A stretch of 64,000 nucleotides of DNA from the NCBI RefSeq assembly GCF_022539315.1, contig NC_066333.1:6457501-6521500 (forward strand). The letters are read 5' to 3'. This DNA comes from Serinus canaria (taxonomy: Eukaryota > Chordata > Aves > Passeriformes > Fringillidae). The translations under genes and the position numbers were made by a program. Under the pieces are notes generated by a model. That model was given only the letters and a program-made list of their open reading frames with translations, was not told the DNA's origin and did not search any database. Numbering within the stretch: the stretch's first letter is position 1; the number at the start of each line of letters is the position of its first letter. Below, piece by piece: positions 26,501-38,023 of the stretch.

Positions 26501-28434
26501 AACAGACTTCACAGAGAAACTCAACCAGAACGGGACTTCCAAAGACAGGGGGACGTGGGGAATGTTCCTTCAACTCAGCAAATGCCTTAAAAACTGGACA
26601 TGCCTCTAGGATTACTCAGGCACCCACAAGACACAGTGAGGGGAAAGTGGGGCAGGCATCTGAAATGTTTTTGTTTTTTAAATAGGTTGAGTAAGCAAAG
26701 CAGTCTGGGGGCCCCAGTTATTTACAGCTCTGTCTGTGCACCACGCAGAGAGCCTCATCAGCTGTCCTAACAACAAGTTTTCCATCAATTGCAAATCGTG
26801 TCTTCTGGTGACACATTTGATTTGGCTGTTTGCTGTGTAATTGTCCTACAGCTACTCTGGAAATGACTTTGATCAGTTTTGAATATAGATCTGTATCACT
26901 GCTTTTGATTCCCCATGCGACTGCTGCTCTGTGCTCAGTTACCATCCGTAGAGTTTAATTGCAACTATCTGACAATTCTTTGTCTCTAAGACGAATCAAA
27001 ATGTATTTACAAAATACTTTATCTTCTGTAAATGTTGACAGTGTGTACTTCATTTTTGTAAGCTATGTAAATTTATTATTTTTCCCCGCTACTGTGGGTG
27101 AAACAAGACAAAATCTTGACTAAAATTGAGCAATACTTTTTATTTGAAAAAGAGAGATTGTTTTTTCCACCCCTTAACAAACTAAAAAGCACCATTTTTT
27201 TCTGAAAGACGACACTTTTTTAAGTAAAACATGTGAATGTTATTTTCACTGTATCCAGATTTTCCTTTTTAGTCTTCTTTTGTAGGCTGACTTTATTTTT
27301 GAATTTATAAACCCATGTTTTTTGCTAGCTTACATTTGATAAGTGCTGTGTTGGTACTACTCCTCTTCACTGTGATAGAGTTAGGAGTAAGTCAGCCTTA
27401 ATGCTTGTAGCAAAATACATAAATTTTCTCCTTCCCAGTGTTCAACTGTGCATAAATGTATTAGATCCAGTCGTGCTCTCACTGCAGTTCCCAATAATTT
27501 CACTTAAGTAAGGGTTGAACTTTTTTGAGTGGGAGCAGTTTTAAACCTTCTGTACTTGTTGCAAAACTGCATTTTTTATTTATTTTTTTTAATCCCATCA
27601 TAACTGCTGCCGATACAAGTCCAGCTGACTTCAGTGCCTGAGCCTTGCAAAAACCAGAGTGGGAATCAACATCTTTCTGTGCTGTCCATGCTCAAATGTC
27701 TATTTGCAAATCAGCAAAGTTTCTAGCAGCAGTTAAAAAAGCTGAGAAATCTGAATTGGGTGGAGAGAGGGAGGTACCACAGCCCTTTTGGTACCAGTGG
27801 TTGTAACCTCCTGTTCCAGAAATTTGCAGTAATATGACTTAGTCTGTGGTATCACATCTCTGACCTAGTACTCCTAAGTGTGTTGGTGGAGTTAGGTGTG
27901 TTGCAGGAAAATAAGGCAGACACCATTTTCCTTTTTATTTATTGAAATAAAATGATGAGATCCTTATTCTGTGCAGCCTTGGTGGCCTGTTGTGTAAATA
28001 CCTGCATTTAATTTCTCTCTGAATAAGAGGCAAGCTTAGGTCTCTGACCAGAAATACTCAATCATTCAGCAATGCTGTAAATGTGTGTCACCCTGCACAA
28101 AGCAATGTAAGATTATGTTCTGAATAGCCACTTTCAGAGACCTTTGCTGTCTTTCCCTCTTCAGTGTCTCTTCACCTGAGAACTCTCAAGTTGTGGTTTA
28201 AAGGAAGGTGTGTTCTGCCTGTTATATATGATTTCATATTGTTTGTTTGGCAGCCATCCTTCCTGTTCACTGCAGCAGATGAATATAATTTGGGGAGGAG
28301 AACTAGATGGGGAGGGGGCTGAGGAAGCCAAGTGAGTCTGCTGTAAAAATATTTGAGATGCAGCAAAACCTTCTGGGCTAGATAAGTTCTGAAACACCCC
28401 TTATGCCCCCCTGCAAATTAGGGGTGGGGTGTGG

Positions 28435-28509
28435 AGACAAATGCTTGGTTTTTAATTGAGTGTAATAAAGGAAGACAAATCTTGGTTTCTGATTGAGTGC
28501 AATAAAGGA
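28435..28509. repeat. Tandem duplication, two units of about 38 bp
   Basis: Two adjacent copies (28435-28472 and 28473-28509) both run from AGACAAAT through CTTGGTTT and ATTGAGTG to CAATAAAGGA or TAATAAAGGA. They differ by a few substitutions and one base of length. Each carries an AATAAA hexamer, which here is more likely part of the repeat than a real polyadenylation signal. Confidence 0.85.
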
Positions 28510-31500
28510 TGCTGCTGCTCAAAGTTAGAGGTGTTGGTGCTGGAGCTTGATGCTTTCCTTCTCAAAGCCCAGGGCTTCTCCTTACCCCAGCCCCCTGCCA
28601 CAAATGAGGATTATTCAATCCCAGCAGTGGTGTAACCATGTCTGTGGTGGAGCAGGGTGGTTCCTGAGTGATGCACAGAAGCCCTGTGCCCTGGTTTAGA
28701 ACGGGAAGTGGAAAATGAATATTGTTTTGAACTTGAACTCTGGGAGCAGACAGAAGGTAATTATTGGAGCTGGAACTCCCCCGGGAGCAGCGGGGGAGTG
28801 ATGCTCTGCTCTTGTCAGGAGCACTGTGGGATCTTAAATGCCTCGTAGTGTTTAATGCTTTGGTTTTACATTTCTGCTTTTTAATTGATCTTCTGCTCTT
28901 CTCATTTCTTGGCAAATAGAGGAAGAAACAATTGGATGTAGATTTAATGTGCTGTATTTATTGAGGGCACACTTCTGCCCTCCTTTTGCTGGTGGGGCAG
29001 GGCTCTTAAATTTCAGTCTTGGTGTTACTTTAAAATTAACTCCTTTGCTGCTGGCTTACTTAGTGGACCTTTTATAATCTGAGAAATTAATGGATTGATG
29101 ATTAAAAGCATATAAATCTATATGAAGCCATTGAATCAGAAGCTGTGAGCCACTTCTGTAGTATTTAGCTTTGGTTATAAATTTATCTGTTTTATGAAGT
29201 AGAAAACCCCGCTGTAATGACACAAAATCTGTGTGGCTGTAAAGTTAACGTTTTGAGAATCAACTTTTTAATAATATATTGCTACTAAAATAATAGTAGC
29301 CTTCTAGTAAAAAAAAAAAAAAGGTAAATCTCTGCCTTCACTGAATATTTTGCTGTATTTCAGTGGTCTGTGGCTTCAGTAATCTACCTAAGTGGTTTTA
29401 CATTTTTTTCCCCCTCTCTTCTGGCTGCTACTTTACAAGTTCTTCTACAAAAAATAGTGAGTGCAATATTTCTCCTTTTTTTACAGACTGTGTGGGGTCT
29501 TCTGGAGATTTTTTAAATACTGTTTCTTATTAGATAATTAAACAAGGGAAAATATTTTTCTGTTTATTTCTACCTATGGTAGTACATGGATTTTCTTCTC
29601 AAAAAGGAATAATTCCCTATTTTAAAAACACCATGTAAAGTATAAAAGTGAATTCACATTAATTTTCAAAGTATAATTAAATACACACTGTTTTGGTCTC
29701 CCTGACCAAATTCAGAAGACTATTTCAATGGTGATGAGGTTTTAGAGGCAGTAAAATTAAGTCACTTTAAAAGAAAATTGTGTGATGATTTATTGTAGCA
29801 GAGCAGGTGAAATTCCTCTCGAGGTTTTAATATCTTCCACCTGGTATAGAAATGAAAAGAAAATATTCTTTAGCTGGTGACTAATTTGTCACTAATACCC
29901 AGGGGTTCCTTCATTACAAAGCAGAGATGTCAGTTCTAAGAGAAACGTACGGTGAAAAAGCCAAGTGGAACTTCCCGTTGGAGGCAGTTACAAAAAGGAG
30001 AAAAAATAAAGGTCTGGAAAGCAGCTGAAGTCGTGTGAAGGAAGGCTCTAAAGCTATCAATCAGGGCAGAATGCCTGGGGAAGGATTTTACCTGCAGGCT
30101 TCAGTGGAATTCATGGAGGGAAGTCACTGGATAGAGCTCCCGAGGAGGAGCTCTGGCACGCAGCAATGCCCAGTTCTGCTCCCAGCTGCACGTACTGATC
30201 CTGGGGATTGCTGCTGGAGGAACTGGATTGCTAAAAACAAAAACCAGCCACACTCTGCTTGCTGATGGCTTTTCTTCTATATCATGTTGTTAAATGAATT
30301 ACATCCAAGGCTTGGGTAAAAAGCTGCTAGGGCATATCTGCAGCTCGAACCTTTCAGCAGAGAGCGCGGTGTTTGTGCCACATCAGTGTTTTTCTCAAGT
30401 CGTTTTTCTCAACAGAAAGTTCCTCCAGTGTTCAGAGGCTGGCGTGGTGTCCTCACTTTGCCTTTTGCTGCAGTAACACAATTTTAACTTCGCTCTTGTC
30501 CTTCCAGAGCTGCCGTTTCCAACAGCTTGGAGTGAGGGGGAGCGTGAGCCAGCGCAGTCCCAGGGGAGAGGGAAGTAAGGATTTCAGTCTCTCTCCCTCA
30601 AGAAACAAGCTGCTGAGCCTGCAGCAGCAGCACTCTTGCTTCTTCAGGGCTTTCTGGTTTAGTCCAGCCCAAAAAGTTGCTCAGGAAGAGCGTTTGCAGT
30701 AGATGTCCATGACAGAGGTGGTGATTCCGAGTCAGGACTCCAGTGGTGTTAGAGATTTGGGAAGGAGAAGTGAGTGCTGCACCAAACAACATGAATGTTG
30801 GGAGCAACCTGCCCAACAGCTTTGTGGTGGAGGTGTTTATGTCTCAGGGGGAGCCCTGGCATGTCCTGCAGACTCCAGGACATGGTAACACAGTTCTGTT
30901 TCTCACTGGGAATATTTAACCTCAGCTGTTCTTTGGTTAGTTGGAGAAATGGAGGATTTTGTGTTCTGTCAGAAGGGGATTATTGGAAAGGAAATTTATG
31001 GGATTTGCAACATTTCTTCCAGTTATAGTGTATTCTTCAGTCAGAGCACTGAGGTGAGTAAGAAACTCTTGCATTTGTGCTGGGTTGATGATGGCCAGAT
31101 GTGCACCCAGCTCCTCACCTGCTCCCCATCCTCAAAAGGTCAGGGGAGAAGATATGAAAAAGAAGCTCATGGGTCAAGATAAGAACAGGGAGATCACTCA
31201 CTATCTCCCATCACAGGCAAAACAGACTCAGCTTGGGGAATGATTTTGATTGAAAATGTAGTTGTACTTGTATGGTAACATGCTGGCTGTGAAATGTCTT
31301 GTCTTTTACATGAATTCCTGAACTAGGAACATTTTTTTTTTTGCATGTTCAGGATCTTATATTTCCTAGATATGTTTTCTTAAGTGTGTCTTCTGATTTT
31401 AAGTTGCCAGAAAGTTTGTAACTGCTCTGAAGACTGGAAAGGCTCCTGTAGGAGACTTCTCCTCTTCCCTGCCTCTCCAGAGGCCAAATCTTTTTTAATA

Positions 31501-34500
31501 TTTGGGGGTTTTTGCCTGTATTTTATTAATATTCATATCTAAGGTGAGATGGTCTTGCCAACAAATGGTGGCCATTGTCTTGATTTGAATCATGCATCCA
31601 AGGTTTAAATAACATATAAAATTTTCTTGATGCATTGGGCTTCAGAACTTTTCAGACAAGAACCCTAAGCTTGCATGGCAGCACTTTTTTACCTTATTTA
31701 TGCTCCAGAAAAGGCATATTCAGTTCCTTAAGAGCCACTTGCCATTCCTGATGGTGATGGCAGCTCTGTGCCTAGGAAGAGCCTGGAGAGTGCAGGGCAG
31801 AGGTTTTCTGAGGAGGGTAAATGATCCTGCTGTTCTCAGTGGAATTAGGTTTACTTTGAGAGGGATCTTGCTGAAGATTTGCCTGTAGCTGCTAACAAGG
31901 TGGTAATGAACGTGTGCTGCTGGTGTTACTGCATATATGAATGTGCCAGATGCTCTGGCAAGCTAACATTTTGTTGTGCTTCTTTTTTCTCCTCGAGATA
32001 GCCTTACATTTATGTTCTTGTCCTGGGAAGCAAGTTAGAGAAGTCATTTGATCAGCAGTGAGCTCAGGAGAGAGAGCTCTATGTAAGCATTTTTATGTTT
32101 AACCTGACAAGCCAAAGTCTTGCCCCAAAATGTTGTCTGCTACTCTCCAAAGAGGCTGTCAACCCTTCATTAATCATTTAGTGGTCCTTCAGCTGTACAG
32201 TAAACAAAACCCACCAGGCCTGTGTTGTCCTGCTTGCAGCCAATTCTCTTCTGCTCAACACCTCATGGAGAGCTTGGTTTGAAACCCAATCTAGCGAGGT
32301 GCAGCCTTCCCCAGCAGACTGCTCTTAATGGCCCAGATGTCTCCTTCATCAAAGGGCTTTGTTGTGCCAACACGATGCTCTCTGTCTTTCCTCAAGTGGA
32401 GGCTCTCATCCTTGATGCAGATACCATTACCAGAAGAAGCAGAATGGAACCTGCAATGTCGTAGTCTCTGGAACTCAAAATTTTGTAATTACTCTTGGCG
32501 TATACTCGTGGGAGTTACTTCATCCAGGGGTTTTTCAGCATCACTGAAAAGCAAGCTCCAGATTTTGTTGTGTTTATTTTTGTAGTGCCTGAAGTGGCTG
32601 ATGCACCCTTGTGACTTTTGGAAGTGCAATTTGGATTGCATTCTGCAAATTAAATGTTAGTAAAGAAGAAATAGCTGGGATGTGATTTGTGGAGGTGTTT
32701 TTCACAATGTCCCCTGACAGTGAACAGTCGGGTGCTCAGATGTTGGTGTATTACTTGTGCTAAAGGAAGTCAGAGTTTAGTTGCCAAAATCTGATTTCTT
32801 TAACTTGTGAAAGGATGGAATATAGGTATGCTTTGCCCTGAAGCCTTAGCCTAGAAGTTACACAGCAGTTCCCAGCACGGTAAATTTGAAGATTTCCAGG
32901 CTCACTTAAGTGCTGTCAGCCAAGGCTTGTGTTCAGTCTTAAGCATTTTTCGCTTCACTTAGGAGAGCCCAAAATAATCAGTGCTTGGAAAGGAAGCTGT
33001 GTTATCCTGACATGAGTTTAAAAGAAATATTACTCCCAGATTGCACATGTCTAAAATACACTTCTCAGATTTCTTCTGCTGAATGTTAACTTACAATGGT
33101 GAAGGTAAGTGACTGTGAAGATAATTTTCATGTTTAATTAGTTGTGTGCATGATTCATATGTATTTTATTCTCATTTCAGTTTCTTGCCAGCCTTGTATT
33201 TTTATATTGCTGTAAATCTGTGAGTGTGTATTTGGAGGCAGTACTTGTGGAGTGATGGCCACCAGCTCTCATCTTTTTGAATGTACTAAGTCCATTTTTA
33301 ATCTGAGGATTTTAACCCTCTAGATACTGATGAGGCAGATTTATTTTTTTCCAATACAAAAGAGATAAAATCCAGTTGTCTTTAACAATGCATGTAATCT
33401 CAGAAGAGTAAATCCCAATGCTTATCCCTTAAAAAACTCCTCAGAGAAAGAATTGCTTGGAGGAAAGAACCTGCTAAGCTTTCTTTGGCTTCAAAATACT
33501 TGCAAGTACCCTGAAGCCAGCCACTGTGTTCACTGATACTAAATGTCAGTGAGCAACCTCCCACCCATCCCTAAATGCAATTTAATTTTCTGGTTCTCTA
33601 GTTGAACTTTTTGGCTCTGTTTTTAACTGCAGTAGATGACTGACAAGCTGTAAGCATGACAAGAACTAAACACCCAAAGTGCTGCAAATACCTGAAGTAG
33701 ATATCAAATAAAAATTTGCTTAAAAGTCTGGTTATGGGTATAATTTATGGATTAGGTGGTATGGGCAGAGTCCTCAAAGCCATTAAATTAATCTCTTTGT
33801 CAGGTAACACAATGGTAAAAGTGGTGCCAACTTCAGCTGTGTTGGGGTATTTAATTGTAATCCTGTTTTTGCAGAGAAGTGCAGGTAGCTGTCACCTCAA
33901 CAGGGGAGCAGTTTGGGCTTGCCTTAGGTGGCAGTGGAACTGAGGCACCCCATGGGCAGTGGGACCCTCCTGAAGCAATGGTGTTGATAGATCCCATGTA
34001 TGAAAAAACTATATCAGAATTCCAGATTATCTGACTGGGAGCTGTGTCCTGCTCAGCCTGGCTGAGTGTTCCTGTCTCCTCCTCAGTGATGGTGCCACTG
34101 ATGTGCTGCATGCTGGATCACCAAGTTCATCCAGCAGAAAAACAGTAAAAGATGAGTTTGTTGGTCACAGCAGGAGGCTGTGGCTGGCCCAGGGACAGGT
34201 TGTGTCTTTGGTCAGGAGTAAAGCCTCTGAATGTTTACAATCAATAGGAGTAAATCAAATCCCAGGGTAGATGATGATACAGTTTTCAATTAACCATGGA
34301 GAGCTGAACTTCCAGGCAACAATTTGGGAAAGAAGCCAATTTGCAAGTAGTCATTGTGGCTGTTGAGGATTGATCAGCTTAATACTTCAGTTTACATGGG
34401 GTTTTTAACGTTCTCTTTTATTCACTTAATTTATAAAATTTCAACCCTTACCTGGCTTGAACTTCCAACAGCATGTGCCAAGTCCTGTCCTGTTCATTCA

Positions 34501-34747
34501 CCTGTTTCCCAAGGGCAGTTTTAGGTAGGTATTTTTGAAATATGCAGATTAAACACATTCCAGAGAGGTTCAGAGGAAGATGGGAAGTTTACTGCTGCTT
34601 GCTTTTGTAGCAACCAGAGAAGCTGGAGGAGAATCATGGTTATGTACTGAACGACAGGAGTGCTTGCCCCAGTCATAGGAAGCCCAGGACAATTTCCTCC
34701 ATGTGCAGGCTGTGTGAGACATCCTCAGTATATAATAGTAACACACT

Positions 34748-34872
34748 GATCCTTATTTAATTCCCATTTGGAATCTTGTCAGAAGTGACTTGCCCAAAAT
34801 CTGACACTGTATTAGTAGGACAGTGATGAAAACCAGGTATCCTTAATTTCTGAAGTCATTGGTGTATTACCT
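34748..34872 (-). mobile_element. MIR-type SINE relic
   Basis: On the + strand the order GTGACTTGCCCAAAATCTGACA, AGTAGGACAGTG, AACCAGGTATCC, then a short tail, parallels the reverse complement of MIR (TGACTTGCCCAAGGTCACAC, AGTAAGTGGCAG, AACCCAGGTCTC). It is strongly diverged and lacks a recognisable A-tail. The match is to a remembered consensus. Confidence 0.5.
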
Positions 34873-36631
34873 GCTTCAGACCTCTCTGAAATGAGCTGTA
34901 GCAATCCCAGTTGCTTGGTTGCAATTTGTAAATTGTATTTTAAAATAGCATTATCTCTTCCTTCAAGGGGGGGTGATAGGATTGACTGACAAACCATTTT
35001 AATTACTTCATATATACAAGGAAAACTTCTCTCTGACAAAAACATATCTTGGCTCTTGGTACTAACTAGCTTAACTTAAATTTCACATCTTGCTGCCAAC
35101 AGCTGCCTTACTGAGACACAGTGCTCATAATAAATGAAATTTCATGAAAAAGAAAAATGAAAACTTTGTTCCAGCTGGATTGTAAAGGCAGTTGGAGCAT
35201 TTCTATCATAAAGCTGCCATCCACATAAACATTGCAAATTAGTTTTTCATTTTTAATAATCAGGATCAGACCTTTTCTTATTATTGAGGCAAACACAAGC
35301 TATTAGAACCATACCATTTCATTCAATGTCCATTAGCTGTTGAATCCTGTCCAGAGTTAAGTGTTGGAGTGTTTGGGGAGAAACTCACCTTTTAGTTTCA
35401 GGTTTTCAGGTTTCTGACAACCTCCTTGGATGAAGACCCTGAAGTGAGCAGGCTGCTGTGGCCCTGCTGGGTAGCACTCAGAGGGGTGTTAGTTACATCA
35501 TTGTTGAAAGCCCTGCAGCTGGTGAGTGCTTGCCCAGACTACCAACAGGAATCTCAGCTGAATTATCACACACCCTCTCTGCACATGGAAGAGATTAATT
35601 CTTATAGCCACAAACAGAACGAACACTTTGTACTTGGTACCATCCTGTAAGTTCATGCTGAAATACAGTGCCAATAACCAGCTCTTTACCCAATAAAATC
35701 ACAGTTCTAATAACCATGTGTTTTTACAGCATCCTCATCCCAAAGGATCAAAGCAACATTGATTTATTTAGCTTTGGGTCCCATCCCCTGTTCTCACTCC
35801 TTCCCTTGCTCCCCATGAGCTCAGCAGAGCCATGTGTGAGCTGGAGCCCAACTGTTGGTGTGTAGCCCACAGCAGGGAGGGACACTCTGCAAAACCACAC
35901 CAGAGAACATTCTAGCCAGTGGAAGTGACAGGCAGTGTTGTGGGCAGGCAGAACACAAACACGAGAGCCTGCTTTGGCCAGGGGTCAATATCCACACCTC
36001 CAAACTGCTGTAAAATTTGTTATTGACAATAAATGGATTAAAAGTTTTAAAATTCAGCCTTTCAAAAATTACACTGCATGTTACATACAATTTTGCCTCT
36101 GTATAGAAAATTTTGTTAAAGACAGAACTGACCTCCCCAAAACCTGGCTGAGGATGTCACAACCAGTGTTGGTTCAAGGCACTGGAGGGGAGAAATGTTG
36201 ATGTGAGTGCCTGAGGCAGCAGGCAGACATTGTGCACTTGAGGTGCCAGCAGCAGGATTTTGTCCTTTAGTAAGAAAAGGTGAACAAAGCTGTCAGGGAG
36301 CTTTGCCACCCCATGGCTGAGCTATGGGTAATGTGACCCTGCTGCTGTGGGGGCTCCTGGTCCTGGTGCAAGTGTGTGCTGAGCCATGGTGGAACATCTC
36401 TCCTCAGCAGTCCCTGGGGGCTGTCAGGGTTTTTCACCTCAAGGGTTTCCACAGTTGTAGGGCTGGTTGGGGTTCCTCATCAACCTGTACTTCCTTCAGT
36501 ACAGGAAGGTTTCTGCCAAGTTGAGTGGACAGAACTATTTAGCATGCAGTGCTGAGTCTACATTACAGAGTTTTGTGGTTCAGTGTGTGGTGGTTGTTGA
36601 TCACAGCAGCAGGTAGAGGTCCAAGACCTGC

Positions 36632-36671
36632 TGTGGATGTAGATGTAATTAAAATTACATCTACATTCACA
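36632..36671. repeat. 40-bp near-perfect palindrome
   Basis: Two 19-base arms (36632-36650 and 36653-36671) are reverse complements except for one G/T position (36636 against 36667) and are separated by only AA. It would form a tight hairpin or cruciform. The near-zero loop argues against a microRNA precursor. Confidence 0.9.
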
Positions 36672-37996
36672 TTAAAATTAAAAGCTTCTTGCTTCAGAGT
36701 ATTTATTTCTTACGATCAGAGAAAAAAGCAATGTGGGCACAAGATACAAATTGCCATGACCAGGTCGCTGTTTTGTTGAGAAATAAACCAAATATTTGGG
36801 GTTTGCCTCTGAATTATAGATCTTTGGAAAAGCTTAATAATTCTTAATAACTAAACATTCTACTTCTAAGCCTACAAATTTTGCTTCTGACTAAAAAAAA
36901 AAATCCTCCTTTTGAAAAAGAACCTGTGGCTGTATAGCTACAACTTTCACTGTTTTAAAAGCTTTTCCATCTCATCTTAGATGAGTGCATGAAATAAGTT
37001 GTGTGCTGGCCTGTGGGTCTATCAGAACTGGCAGTTTGTCACAGAAAAAGAAATTGATACACTGCACAAAAACCCTGTCAGCAACTGGAGAACAATCCTA
37101 TTCTGGCATAATTCTTACTCCAAGATATTTCTGCTGCTGGGGAATATTGTCACCTTGAGCTGTGCCTTCTTTGCTGCTGCCTGGGGTCTCTAAAGCAGAG
37201 ATTGCAGCCAGTACTTGAAGCAGCATCAGTTCTTGTTACCAACAAGAATCAGTGTTGTTGGGAGAGAGGGAAAAATTACATGTTTTGTGCTCAAAACTGT
37301 GTTTCTTAGGTGTTTATGGAAAGAGAAGGTCCAAAAGTGTTTGCTGCAAAAACGTCACTACTTTGTGTCTTTGTAGAGGGGAATGGCAGAATTACTTACA
37401 TGTGTCTGCTTCTAGGGAGAGAATAATTGTTGGAAGTATTTAAAAACGAGAATGATTGAGTATCTAAAACTGTTCCCAACACAAAGTACAAATCTTTTTT
37501 TGACATTTGATCTATAGTGTTCATAGATCTTTTATATACACAGAGGGATTTACTGCTTTGTAATCAAGCTGCTGAAGAAAAACGTTGTCCTTTTATTCGC
37601 TGGGGATGACTGTAACAAATTAAAATGGTTTCCCATTAGCCTTCCCTACTTAGCTGAACCACTTAAAATTACTTGGGACTTTGCCCTTCTCCGACCTCCT
37701 CACCTTTGCTCAAACATTTCTGCTTCCAGGGGTGCAGCAGTGCTGGTCCCACAGCCTCACCTCTGTGCCTGGAGTTACAATTCACGTTGGGCTGCAAGCA
37801 GAGAACCAAGACAGAGCCCAGAGTGAAAAGAAATGTTTAGTTTTAAAAGCCTGATGCACTGCAGGTGATCTCTGACTTCAGAGGCTGCTGATGGTGTCAG
37901 GAGCTAATTGTAGCTTGATTGCATGTGTATTTTTCAGTCAGACTGTGCCTGCAGATGAAGATAGGTTGTTTTGATTTTAGGTTTTTGTGGGCTCTT

Positions 37997-38023
37997 GGGT
38001 TGGTTGGTTTGTTTGTTTGTTTT
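37997..38023. repeat. GGTT/GTTT simple repeat
   Basis: A short run of TTGG and then GTTT tetranucleotides forms a minor microsatellite in intron 1. Confidence 0.75.

Noticed and set aside
33095..33112. GAAG|GTAAGTGA as a recursive splice site in intron 1
   Set aside because: The preceding sequence lacks a polypyrimidine tract and an acceptor-like CAG, so it is only a cryptic donor.
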